Assembly (NCBI GenBank): GCA_043804925.1
Contig: JAZDIP010000019.1
Location: 1 to 29,721 of the forward strand
Origin: ChocPot-Mid sp043804925
Lineage (GTDB): Bacteria; Bacteroidota; Ignavibacteria; Kapaibacteriales; UBA2268
Direction: 5' to 3'
DNA: 29,721 nucleotides
The notes under the pieces were generated by a model that saw nothing but the letters and a program-made list of their open reading frames with translations, did no database searches and was not told where the DNA came from. Of the stretch, positions 1-9,600 are shown piece after piece. Positions within the stretch are counted from its first letter, which is position 1. Every line of letters begins with the position of its first letter. The translations under genes were made by a program, and so were the position numbers.

Positions 1-395
1 TATACTATTTTAAAAATAATATATAAATTATTTTTTTAAAAAAACTAATATTCCCCTATAAGGACACACTGTAGAAAAAGAGAGTATTTGTACATATTCA
101 GAATTAACAATATATAAATTGTTAAAAAAACATAGAGATAGTTTTTTAAAATAATTGCCAAAAATATCAGATTTTTTTAATCCCTTTTCTGCTGTTTCCA
201 TTATCGGGGCAACATCATTATCCGGCAAGGAAAACCTGAAGAACAAAAGTTGTGTCCAAATCATTAGAAATGGCAGATATGACTCCAAAGATACTGTGGT
301 ATCTAAATGAAGGAACCGGTTATAAATATTTTCAAAAAATTGCTTTTTCTATCTATTAGTTACACTCTCATATCTTTGAACCGGGTGAATAACAT
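1..395. other. AT-rich region with no convincing gene
   Basis: This stretch lies downstream of the CHAT gene, which is transcribed towards it. The only open frame of any length runs on the minus strand from a TTG at 288 to a stop at about 28 (86 codons). It has no visible Shine-Dalgarno sequence and no domain I recognise. A part reading LPDNDVAPIMETAEKGLKK looks protein-like, so a decayed gene end is possible, but this is not supported enough to call. A short palindrome (aaccggtt) lies near 316-323, and a related aaccgggt near 378-386. I see no clear terminator with a T-tract, and no RNA gene. Confidence 0.5.
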
Positions 396-3035
396 TTACT
401 CACCTACCATCACAAATGCACCCCAATAATAGGGCCAACGATACTTATTTTTCATAAACAATTGAGCTTCCTTAAATGCATCCCGCTTATTACCGGATGC
501 TAACCAATTGGAATAAAACGTAGTCATTAATTCTCTTGTAGCGTAGTCGTCAACCGTCCACAAACTCATTATGATAGCTTTGGCTCCGGCAACCTCGAAA
601 GCTCTTTGCAAACCGTAAACACCTTCTCCATTTTTGACCTCACCTAAACCTGTTTCGCAAGCCGACAGCACAACTAATTCGGTTTTATCCAAATCAAGAT
701 TCATTGCTTCAAAAGCTGTTAATATTCCATTATCGTTATCGTCAACATCGAAATTACCTGCGCCTGATATCTCCAACGTTGCCCCGGCAAAAAGAAGACC
801 GGAACGAAGCAGAGGATTTTCAATGGCAGATTGTTTGTCAACACCGAATGTTTTTGAATCAGGACTTTCATCAATATCTTTCAAGAAAAATCCATGAGTT
901 GCTATATGCAAAATCTTAGGATTTTTAATTTTCTTAACAGCACCTTCACTTGCTTTTTCCCTTAATGATTCTTGTAATTGCCAGTTCTTAGCATTTAATA
1001 ATTGATATATTTCATTGATTTCCTGTTCAGTACCCGGTAATTCGGTTACCTTCAATAATTTTATTTCCTGCTTTGCTTTGGCAATTTTAAAACTGTCCCA
1101 TGGTTTGTTGCTCGCTAAATCCAGATTCATCATTTCTGAAGTTTTAGCAGTATTGTCAACCATAGCAAGTTTTTCTTTGGATTTGTCATAATTAAAATCA
1201 GGATATCCAAAAAGTTCGGCATAATTCTCGGCAGGGGTTTCTGTATTTTTTTCTCTGTCAACAATATATCTCGTATTATGAACCAAATGCACTTCAAGTG
1301 TATCTAACAGATATTTATAATTAGGTAATTGCAAACTTGAAAGATTGATTTGGTTATAAACTGCATCCAATGAGACATAAGCAGATTTGATATCAGTTCC
1401 GAGCTTCTCTTCTATTTTTTCCCAATATGCCCAATAAGAATCCCTGTCCAACAACTGATGCTTAATCATGTTCTTATAACATTTTAAATACTCATCTTCA
1501 AGTTGCTTTCCATTAGACAATAAGACAATTCTGGGGCTTTCTGATGTCTTACTGTCAATAATTAATGCGGCATAATAAATCGAATCAAGCCAGTGTTTGC
1601 TATAATGACGAAAACGTACGATTTCAATAGCCGCTTCGCCGGGTTGTAAACGGTTTTGAATTTCTTTCCAAGATACGGATTTCTTTGTGTATTCCTGGGC
1701 AAATATTTCGGATTCCCTGCTCAATTCACGTTCGATTAGGTTAGCTTTTTTCTCGAACATCCCAATATCAATTTTTCCCTTTTCCAATCTTTCTTTTGGT
1801 AGAGAATAAAACGTTGCTAATTTTTCCTTGATTGAACGCCAACTTTCAAATTTCTCGATAAGCTGTCTGTCACCACTATTTAGGATCCTTCTCCTGACTT
1901 TGGTTGAGGCGTTTAATAATAATGCTTTTGTAGCTAACTGATTATCATACATTTTACCTATTAGAGACTTATCCTTATCCATCCATTTTATTACAAACGA
2001 ATTAAATTCCTCGAAATTAGGACTTATATTGCTGTAAATCCTGCCTTTCTCATAATCGCTTAATGCAGGAAAATAGTTATTTATTTGATTTAGATATTCA
2101 TCTAAAATATTATTCCAGTTATTTTTGGCTTTTTCGTATTTGCCTTGATTATCATATACTCTTGACAATCTTTGCAAGGTTTTAGTATAGTTTTGATGTT
2201 TGGGCCCATAATAACGGTCGTAAAGAATTAATGCTGTATCCAGCATCTTCTCTGCAAGATTTTGCTCACCCAATATATCCTTTATATCGGCTAAATTGCT
2301 AAGAGAATGTGCATATTCCGCAGAGTTTTCCGTATAAAGTTCTCTGTAAATATCTAAAATTTCAGCATATAATGGTTCGGATTTTTTAAATTGTCTTTGT
2401 ACCTTATATAATGTTGCCAATTCAAATAATGGAGTAATATAACTCATTACTGAATTAATATTACTTGTATCAAATTCTTTTTTATAAATGGGTAATACTT
2501 CTAAAAAATATCTCTCAGCATCCTTAAACTTACCTTCATCGTAATACAACTTCGCTAAACTATATGTCGGATGAGCATATTCTTTGCTCGCAATACCATA
2601 ATTTTGACCAAATATATCTCTGGCAAGTTTCAGGTATTCTTCGGCATCTTTATAGCGGTTCATCTGATGATATAAACTTCCTATATTTTGAACGGACTGA
2701 CCATATAATGGATGACCATCACCAAAAAACTTTTTTAAAGCTTTGGAAGATTCCAAATATAGCGGTTCTGCTTTAAGATATTCCTCCATCTGTTGGTAAA
2801 GCAATGCCAAAAAATTTTGAGAAGCCGCATAGTATTTGCTCTCCTTCCCGAAATCCTTTTCTGCCTGTTTGATTGCTTTTTGAGCATATTCAATAGCTAT
2901 TTCGTATTTACCCTGTTGATAATAGCTGTTCGTTTTCTCATTTAAAGTTTCCCATGTTTCCTGGGCAAACAGAATATTAGAGAAAACAAAAAATTGTATA
3001 AAACATACAGCTAATAATAATATTTTCTTATTCAT
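396..3035 (-). CDS. Secreted TPR-CHAT (caspase-like) protease
   Basis: This is an 879-residue protein. It starts with a Sec signal peptide (MNKKILLL..., likely cut after LFA near residue 24). About seven TPR units of the 42-residue kinesin-light-chain type follow, to roughly residue 320 (for example the LYQQMEEYLKAEPLYLES and YYDEGKFKDAERYFLEV stretches). A helical middle leads into a CHAT domain over about the last 280 residues. The caspase-type dyad is visible: His714 in HIATHGFF and Cys793 in LSACETG, followed by the family's GAKAIIMSLWTVDD stretch. CHAT proteins are clan CD peptidases, and TPRs usually bind the partner or substrate. The substrate is unknown. The signal peptide implies action in the periplasm or outside the cell. 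It is the last gene of a four-gene minus-strand cluster, 119 bases after the 260-residue gene. The start codon is ATG without a clear Shine-Dalgarno. Family call is firm; proteolytic activity is inferred. Confidence 0.9.
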   Translation of the reverse strand: MNKKILLLAVCFIQFFVFSNILFAQETWETLNEKTNSYYQQGKYEIAIEYAQKAIKQAEKDFGKESKYYAASQNFLALLYQQMEEYLKAEPLYLESSKALKKFFGDGHPLYGQSVQNIGSLYHQMNRYKDAEEYLKLARDIFGQNYGIASKEYAHPTYSLAKLYYDEGKFKDAERYFLEVLPIYKKEFDTSNINSVMSYITPLFELATLYKVQRQFKKSEPLYAEILDIYRELYTENSAEYAHSLSNLADIKDILGEQNLAEKMLDTALILYDRYYGPKHQNYTKTLQRLSRVYDNQGKYEKAKNNWNNILDEYLNQINNYFPALSDYEKGRIYSNISPNFEEFNSFVIKWMDKDKSLIGKMYDNQLATKALLLNASTKVRRRILNSGDRQLIEKFESWRSIKEKLATFYSLPKERLEKGKIDIGMFEKKANLIERELSRESEIFAQEYTKKSVSWKEIQNRLQPGEAAIEIVRFRHYSKHWLDSIYYAALIIDSKTSESPRIVLLSNGKQLEDEYLKCYKNMIKHQLLDRDSYWAYWEKIEEKLGTDIKSAYVSLDAVYNQINLSSLQLPNYKYLLDTLEVHLVHNTRYIVDREKNTETPAENYAELFGYPDFNYDKSKEKLAMVDNTAKTSEMMNLDLASNKPWDSFKIAKAKQEIKLLKVTELPGTEQEINEIYQLLNAKNWQLQESLREKASEGAVKKIKNPKILHIATHGFFLKDIDESPDSKTFGVDKQSAIENPLLRSGLLFAGATLEISGAGNFDVDDNDNGILTAFEAMNLDLDKTELVVLSACETGLGEVKNGEGVYGLQRAFEVAGAKAIIMSLWTVDDYATRELMTTFYSNWLASGNKRDAFKEAQLFMKNKYRWPYYWGAFVMVGE

Positions 3036-3128
3036 CTGAAATCTTCAAATAGTTAATAAATAAACCTATGCAATAAAATTCCATAAGAGCAACTTTTTTG
3101 TCAGTTATCAAATATGTCAATTCTCTCA

Positions 3129-3157
3129 ATTAATAATTCGTAATTAATAATTGATTA
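3129..3157. repeat. AATTCGTAATTA-type repeat over a stop codon
   Basis: The stretch taattcgtaattaataattg belongs to the same family as the attcgta array inside queA (24010-24040). The TAA of the minus-strand 260-residue gene (3155-3157) lies at its edge. Confidence 0.6.
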
Positions 3158-3937
3158 CCTTCCCTTTGTTCCTTTTTTCTCAACAGGAACTGAAGTTTCA
3201 TACTCACGTGTTCTTAACTTTTTTATAGCATCAAGTGCCACACTCCTACATCCCTGCTCAACAGTTCCAATACGAACTTCCCATGAATTATCCTCCCTAG
3301 GTGTCCAAACTATCTGCTCGTACCGCACAGCTTCGTCAATCCTGATTGTTGTCGTTGCCGGAGAAGCAACAATAAAAGATTGGCATCTCTTAGCAAAATT
3401 TACTACTTTTTGCTCCATAAGCGATGAAAGTTCAAGATAATAGCCATCTTCAAAAGATTCATAGGCAATGTAAACTTTATCAGGATTCACACCTTCGTAC
3501 TTGATGTTAACAGTTTCACCACTCAATACCTGCTCCTTTTGTCCCATTTTGGAAAAGACAATTTCCCGGGCGGCTTTATCGGAAGTTCTCTTCAATGCTA
3601 TAGGCGATGAACCATCGGCAGGAATAATAATACTTTGAGTTACATCAATCGGCTTTGGTTTTGCCTGTGTCGCATGTGATGCCAATTCCAAAATATACTC
3701 ATCTTCGATTCTCGACTCGATATATCTCATATAAGTCAATTCGGATTCTGCACCAACATATATTATCAGATGTTCTTCACATTTTTTTAATACTTCTCTT
3801 TGACCGACTTTATCCCACATGATAATTCTATCAGGTACATAAGCTTTCGCTTCGTCTGCCTGACATTTCAACTCAATATAATTTGAAAATTGAATCATCA
3901 CAGCTATCATCAACAAAATTTTAAACTGTTTCCTCAT
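3155..3937 (-). CDS. Unrecognised exported 260-residue protein
   Basis: I do not recognise a family. The N-terminus (MRKQFKILLMIAVMIQFSNY) is a signal peptide with a basic start and a hydrophobic core. Cleavage may fall after CQA near residue 27; the cysteine there does not sit in a good lipobox. The rest alternates beta-prone and charged segments. Two similar pieces, YILELASHATQ (about residue 80) and YYLELSSLMEQ (about 166), hint at an internal duplication. The C-terminus is basic (KKGTKGR). It lies 80 bases after the OmpA-SPOR gene and 119 bases before the CHAT gene, all on one strand, so cotranscription is likely. It could be a partner or substrate of the CHAT protease, but that rests on position alone. 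The start is ATG with only a weak purine stretch upstream. Confidence 0.75.
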   Translation of the reverse strand: MRKQFKILLMIAVMIQFSNYIELKCQADEAKAYVPDRIIMWDKVGQREVLKKCEEHLIIYVGAESELTYMRYIESRIEDEYILELASHATQAKPKPIDVTQSIIIPADGSSPIALKRTSDKAAREIVFSKMGQKEQVLSGETVNIKYEGVNPDKVYIAYESFEDGYYLELSSLMEQKVVNFAKRCQSFIVASPATTTIRIDEAVRYEQIVWTPREDNSWEVRIGTVEQGCRSVALDAIKKLRTREYETSVPVEKKGTKGR

Positions 3938-4017
3938 ATCAATCTCTACTAATATATGTTTAACTTATTATTTTCAATTTAATATATTTTTGCGTTAATT
4001 ATTATTTATTAATATAA

Positions 4018-6519
4018 CTATTTTTCGTCTTTCTTCGAACATTCGATAGTTGGCGGTTTATCCAAATTTAATTGTCTTAAATATATACTTAACTTTGCCC
4101 TGATAGTAACTGCCTCACGAACATCATCGTATGATTTGGACCTAACCCTGTAATAGTTCTTATCCAAAGCCGACATGTAATACTTTTCAATGAAAACATC
4201 CTTTGCACCTCTTTGAGTTAGGTAATCCAACACAGATTTGGATTTCAATTCATTTTCATCGGAATAAATCAATACGAAACAACCTTCGACCAAATCCTCA
4301 ACTTTTTCTTTTTCTTTCATTGGAGTGGATATTTCAACGATAACCAGTCTGTTATATAATCTTCCTTCGGGCAGTGAATTATCAAATAGTTCAACAAAGC
4401 CACGGCCTGTCGCCGAAGTTCTTGCCAGGTTTAATTTCTTCTTATCCTTCAGGAAATTCGCCACTTCTCTTGCCCTTGCATCACTCAATAACCTATTAGT
4501 ATTTAAATCACCTTTCTTATCGGTATATCCGGTTATGGATATTTTTGAGTTGAATGGGTCATACTCAACATCGAGTAAATATTTGGATATCTTCGTTATA
4601 TCCCTGTTTACGTCGTTATCATTAAATACATAATAATACATCCTGAAGGTTGAATCAATATCTTCAGGTTTTCTTTCAGGGTCAAATTTTATGTAATTGA
4701 ACTGAAGAGTTTTTTCACTTTTGACAGTTTCGCCATTTCTGTCTGTTATATTCAAGATATAGTTCAGTGTTTTTATATCCGGATTTATCTGGTTAGCAGT
4801 AGCTCCTGCAAACCAACTTGTAAATTCCGGCATCCTGTCTTTGTCTTTCGGCACTACGTCCGCGACCTCATATAAAATTTTATCTTCCTGCGAAACTTTT
4901 AATTCCCATGACTCTATTTTAGTTAACGGCATAGCATCAAACAGAAAATCAATTCTCGGGCGGTTCAAACGTAAAACAAGATTTTTAATCTTAACCGGTT
5001 GAAGGATTTTTAAATTCGCAGTGTCAATCACAAATTCAACTCTCCGGTACTCATCGAGTAAAAGTTTATCGCCTGAGCGGGCAACTTCCGGAGCCAAGTT
5101 ATATACCTGTTTTTTAATCCTGAATTCCGGAATTTTCCATACATCCTTCAAATATGTAGCTACTGAATCGATTCTCATGTCAGGTAATTCCGGCTTATTC
5201 GATTCGCTGCCTCCCATATTGTAACTTTGTAATATCACATTTGCGAATGGATTGACAGACAGACGGTAACCGAGAATATTCAAAACATTATAATACGTAT
5301 TTAAAATATTATTTGCATCTCCTATCTTTTCTTCGGAATAGTTAACAACCTGATTATCATTTGTATATTTCACATATCTCGAAGGTATAGATGCATTCTT
5401 TTCGTCAAAGAATACATAATTCAAAATAGCTTGTTCCGTTATTGATTCAGCTTCTTTGAGTTCCACATCAGTGTTTTCAGCAGGTAATCCGGAAGTTAAA
5501 ATCGGTTCCGCTTTTACTTCAGCATACAAAAATTGAATACATTCGCCGATTTCATTTCTTCTTAGGTTTCTTTCGGGACAAGGGGGCCATTCACAATCAC
5601 CTTTTTTGTTGACAAACATTCCTTTACGGCACTCACATTCTCCGTCTTCGTTGCGGATTTGTCCGGGTGCACAGGGCAGTTCTTCGCAATTCCCCTGGGC
5701 ATTTCTGGTCATACCGGGAGGACAGGGTCTGTCCCCTATGTATTTTGCTGAAACACCAAACCTTATCGAATTAGCAGACCATGAAGAATCTCCATTATTC
5801 CAAATTCCCAAAGCCCCATACTGAAAATAAACTTCAGGGCTAAGAAGAATTCTTTGAGAAATGGCTAAATCATAACTTGCACCAATCACTAAACCAATCT
5901 GTAATGAAGATGCATTCGGAAAAGTAGTGTCCGATACTGTGTTTCTTTCCCATGTGCCGGTTTCCTGAAATTTTGGTATTCCTTCTTCTCCATTTGTTAC
6001 TACTTCATTTTGACTATATGAAGTCATTAAATAGCCGGCATTGAAACCTGCAAGTAAATTAATTCCCTTTGTGATTTGATAAGAAAATAATGGTTCTATT
6101 GAAATCGTAGAAAGACTTGCATCGAAAGTAAATTCTAATTTTGGCCAGACAAGTTTATCTTCCAGTTCTGATAATACCGGTTCAACTGCTGTTTCAGTTT
6201 TAAGAAAACTACCTGATAAACTGTAATACCCTAATCTTGTCATCAGACTCAGGTTCTTGCTAAAGGGATATTCCAAAAAACCTCCAACATTTATCCCAAA
6301 TCCTGAGAAACTTCCGATTTCATTTTGAAGCCCTAATACAGGTGAACCAAAAAATTTGGTCGAGCTATGCAGGTTAATTCCACCATCTACAAATAGTCCA
6401 TATTTCCATGAATACAATCCTAATGAATCCTGCCTTCTTTGAACCTCATAAACCGATTGAGCATCCAAACTTATATTTAATAAAACAAAAAATAAACTAA
6501 TCAATAAAAGTTTTCTCAT
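4018..6519 (-). CDS. OmpA-family outer membrane protein with SPOR-like tail
   Basis: This 833-residue protein is modular. It has a signal peptide (cut near residues 20/21, SLDA-QS). An outer-membrane barrel of alternating aromatic/glycine strands covers about 21-262. A cysteine-rich stretch (264-330) carries four units of the form C-P-x-G/x...N-x-x-G-x-C. A first OmpA-like domain spans about 366-500; it keeps MRIDSVATYL and YRRVEF but lacks the usual GYTD aspartate. A beta-rich linker covers about 505-612. A second, canonical OmpA domain (625-732) has GYTDKKGDLNTNRLL and SDARAREV. A region at about 745-820 resembles SPOR (FVLIYSDENELKSKSVLDYL, then YYRVRSKSYDD). OmpA and SPOR domains bind peptidoglycan, so it probably ties the outer membrane to the wall. 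It lies 136 bases downstream of the T9SS gene. OmpA membership is firm; SPOR is my inference from fold pattern. Confidence 0.88.
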   Translation of the reverse strand: MRKLLLISLFFVLLNISLDAQSVYEVQRRQDSLGLYSWKYGLFVDGGINLHSSTKFFGSPVLGLQNEIGSFSGFGINVGGFLEYPFSKNLSLMTRLGYYSLSGSFLKTETAVEPVLSELEDKLVWPKLEFTFDASLSTISIEPLFSYQITKGINLLAGFNAGYLMTSYSQNEVVTNGEEGIPKFQETGTWERNTVSDTTFPNASSLQIGLVIGASYDLAISQRILLSPEVYFQYGALGIWNNGDSSWSANSIRFGVSAKYIGDRPCPPGMTRNAQGNCEELPCAPGQIRNEDGECECRKGMFVNKKGDCEWPPCPERNLRRNEIGECIQFLYAEVKAEPILTSGLPAENTDVELKEAESITEQAILNYVFFDEKNASIPSRYVKYTNDNQVVNYSEEKIGDANNILNTYYNVLNILGYRLSVNPFANVILQSYNMGGSESNKPELPDMRIDSVATYLKDVWKIPEFRIKKQVYNLAPEVARSGDKLLLDEYRRVEFVIDTANLKILQPVKIKNLVLRLNRPRIDFLFDAMPLTKIESWELKVSQEDKILYEVADVVPKDKDRMPEFTSWFAGATANQINPDIKTLNYILNITDRNGETVKSEKTLQFNYIKFDPERKPEDIDSTFRMYYYVFNDNDVNRDITKISKYLLDVEYDPFNSKISITGYTDKKGDLNTNRLLSDARAREVANFLKDKKKLNLARTSATGRGFVELFDNSLPEGRLYNRLVIVEISTPMKEKEKVEDLVEGCFVLIYSDENELKSKSVLDYLTQRGAKDVFIEKYYMSALDKNYYRVRSKSYDDVREAVTIRAKLSIYLRQLNLDKPPTIECSKKDEK

Positions 6520-6639
6520 CTATACTTCCCGTAATATTTTATGTTCCCATTTCTAAAAAATATTCAAATTTCAATTTTGCAATTTTCAATCAATTTTAAA
6601 ACTTAAAACTAAATTCAAATCTATTTACGACTGTTTTTT

Positions 6640-6658
6640 CATTAACAATTAACAATTA
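6640..6658. repeat. ATTAACAATTAACAATTA repeat forming a stop codon
   Basis: An attaaca unit is repeated directly, and it supplies the TAA (6656-6658) of the T9SS protein gene on the minus strand. A shorter copy (aattaacaatta, 18252-18263) does the same for the META lipoprotein. Confidence 0.55.
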
Positions 6659-9600
6659 TCTGATAATTTGCAACAATTTCGCTTCTTTAACATAAGGAGT
6701 CTGCATTATCAAATAATAAACTCCTGTTTGTAATTCTGAAGCATCTATGTCAATAGAATTTTCTTCTTTAGCTTCACCTTCATATATTGTCTTAAGAATT
6801 TGCCCATTAACATTAGTGATGTAAATATTTATCCAATTTCCTTTTTCAGTAGAATAATCAAGTCGAAATGTCTCACCGGCAGGATTCGGCATTATTGATG
6901 AATATAAAAATCCTCCATCTACAGGTGGCTGTCCGTAAAGCCGCGGCTTACCGCCATTTCTGTTAACCTTGATTTTAATTTCAATCGTGTTTATACCAAT
7001 ATTTGATAATTTTTTTTTGTTATCCTTCCATGCTAAAACGCTATCAAATCTCAGATTGGTACTTTCTTCACTACCGACCAATGCTGTAAATGTCAACTTG
7101 GTCATTTCATCTCCTTGAGATATACTATCAGGATTAAATGTAATTGTCAAAGGAATATGCCTCCAGCCATTGATTATTGTACCCTTATTGGAATCTTCAG
7201 GATAAAGAACAGAAGCATTATAAACCAATTCAGTTGTTACTTTATTAATTTTCTTCGAAAAAATATCCGTTACATCGCCAATCATTATAGCAACATTGAA
7301 ACTTTTTCCAGGTTTGATTTCTCCGGATTCCGATGATTTTGTTGTAAATGAACCTGATGCAGTTGAAACTTTGAAATCATATGAGTTTGAATGGAATGAT
7401 TCGCAAGTTCCATTATTTACAGTTACAGTATATAAACCTGATATTTCCGGGCGTATTGTATCGTTATTTCTTCCTTCATCAATACTTATCAGAGTATCTT
7501 TCTGTGTATTAGCATCCCAACGGTACCAGTAATTTCCTGATTTTACATTTGAAGCCAACCATACAACTTTTCCCGAAGGTCCACCCCAACTTAAAGTAGG
7601 TGTTCCCGGTACCGGAACCACCTCTAAATCAATATATGTTCTTCCCGGACAACTACCGTCTACCCGGTCTGTAACAAAAACAATTCTGTGTGTTCCAAGT
7701 CCGGCGGCTTGTGCATTAAATATTTTTTTTGCATTATCTACACCCGGACCTGAAAAAGTTCCCGGTTCAATAGGATTTATTTTATCAGACAAATCAAATG
7801 CTGTTTCGCTTTCGCAAATATTGGTATATGCAATGTCAAAGCTCGTTGATGGTGCATCGTTCACAGTAATATCCTGCTTAGCCGTATTAGTACAGCCGGT
7901 AGTTTCGTCAGTATATGTTATTGTAATTTCCCATGTGCCTACACCTGCTACAGCGGGGTCAAACATATTATCATCCGACACACCCTTCCCGGAATATTTT
8001 CCCGTTGCATCCTGGTTACTTCCGGTAAGCAGAAACGGAAAATCACTTAGACAAACATCTGTTGAAGGCAAATTCAATGTAACGTTAGGCAAAGGGTTCA
8101 CAATGATGTCTTTAGTCACAGAATCAGTGCAATACGGTTCAACGTCGCTTGTATATGTATATGTAATTGGATGAGGCCCAGCACTGCCGGCATCCTCTCC
8201 GGAGAAAATGCCATTAGTTACTCCGGGTCCAGAGAAAACACCTCCGGGTGGAGAAACAGTAACTGTACTTAGGTCAAATGGTTCGTTTGGACAAACAGGG
8301 TCTGTAAAATCATCCATAGTTACGACCGGCAAATCGGAAATTGTTACTAAATATTGCCTCGTTGTTGGAACATTATTGCCAACTTTTTGTTCCAGAGTAA
8401 ATCCACCTTGACCAGTTGTATCCCACCTTATATCGACATAAGTATTGCTCGTAGGAGACAAAAAGCTTCCTCCGTTAATATCTTTCCAAATATAAGTAGT
8501 GTTGGCAAGAGGTTCGGTAGCATAAGTATAATCATTTTTCACACAAACAATCTTCTCACCTATTATTTTTATTGGATTATTTTTAACATTTACAGTCCTT
8601 TTAGCAGTATCGCTGCTGAAATAGTATGCAGTCGGGTCTTCACCAACAAATGTAATCCCATATTTTTTCTCCGGATGATTATCTGGAACCGTCTTTTTGT
8701 ATTCGGCTTTTCCTTCGGCATCCGTTGTCAATGTCGCAGGAGAATTTAGCAAACTGTCAAAGACATTTATCGTCATGTTTGGCAGGACTTGATTCGAATC
8801 GTTCATGGCAATAATGTTATATTCATATACCTGTTCCCAATCCCTGTCCTGTTCCGTTTTTGGCTCAATATCAAGAATAATCTTTTTTCTGTGGACATCG
8901 AGATAAACAATTTTGTACTCACTTTCCAGGTAATTTATTTTTGACCCGACAAAAGTTATCCTGTAATATGTATTTTTAGGACTATCAGGCAAATCTGAAG
9001 GTATAGTAATTTGGGTTGTTGCTACACCTGAAGCATCAGTAGTTAAATCTCCTATCGTTAATCCCATGTCATTTTCTACTGTCAATGTCACATTGGGAAT
9101 CAGATTGCCACCACCATCAACTACTGTAATACTAAAATCAATATTGTCTCCCTGTTGTACATGAACTGTATCATCTTGATTTGTACTTATCTTAAGAATT
9201 TTCCCGCTCGTGGATTCCACACTTCTATAACAACCGCCGCCTATGGTACCTGCAAAAATATATCCCCTACCGCTTACTGCTAAAGTTTGTGTCTGAACGC
9301 TGTTTAATCCTGTAGCTGGTATCAGTCTCCATTTATCTCCATTCATCGTTGAATCATCAATGAAAACACCAGTAGCATTTTTTACGCCAACAAGCACCCA
9401 ACCATTCTCACATGAGGTTATAGCTATTGCAGCTCCGGGTAAAGAACCAGATGGAGAATACCATGGTCCCAAAGAATTGTCAGTTGACCTTCTTATACCG
9501 CTATTTGTTGCAGCATAAATAATACCATTGGCTCCTACTGAGGTATAGGATAGTGCATGAATAGTATTTAATCCAATACCAAATTGGCCAGGGTCAACTT

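Noticed and set aside
28..288. 86-codon minus-strand frame
   Set aside because: TTG start, no Shine-Dalgarno and no recognisable family. Mentioned only as a possible remnant.
7821..8749. Plus-strand frames of 67-131 codons opposite the T9SS gene
   Set aside because: They are antisense to a gene with clear domains over its whole length and show no family features.
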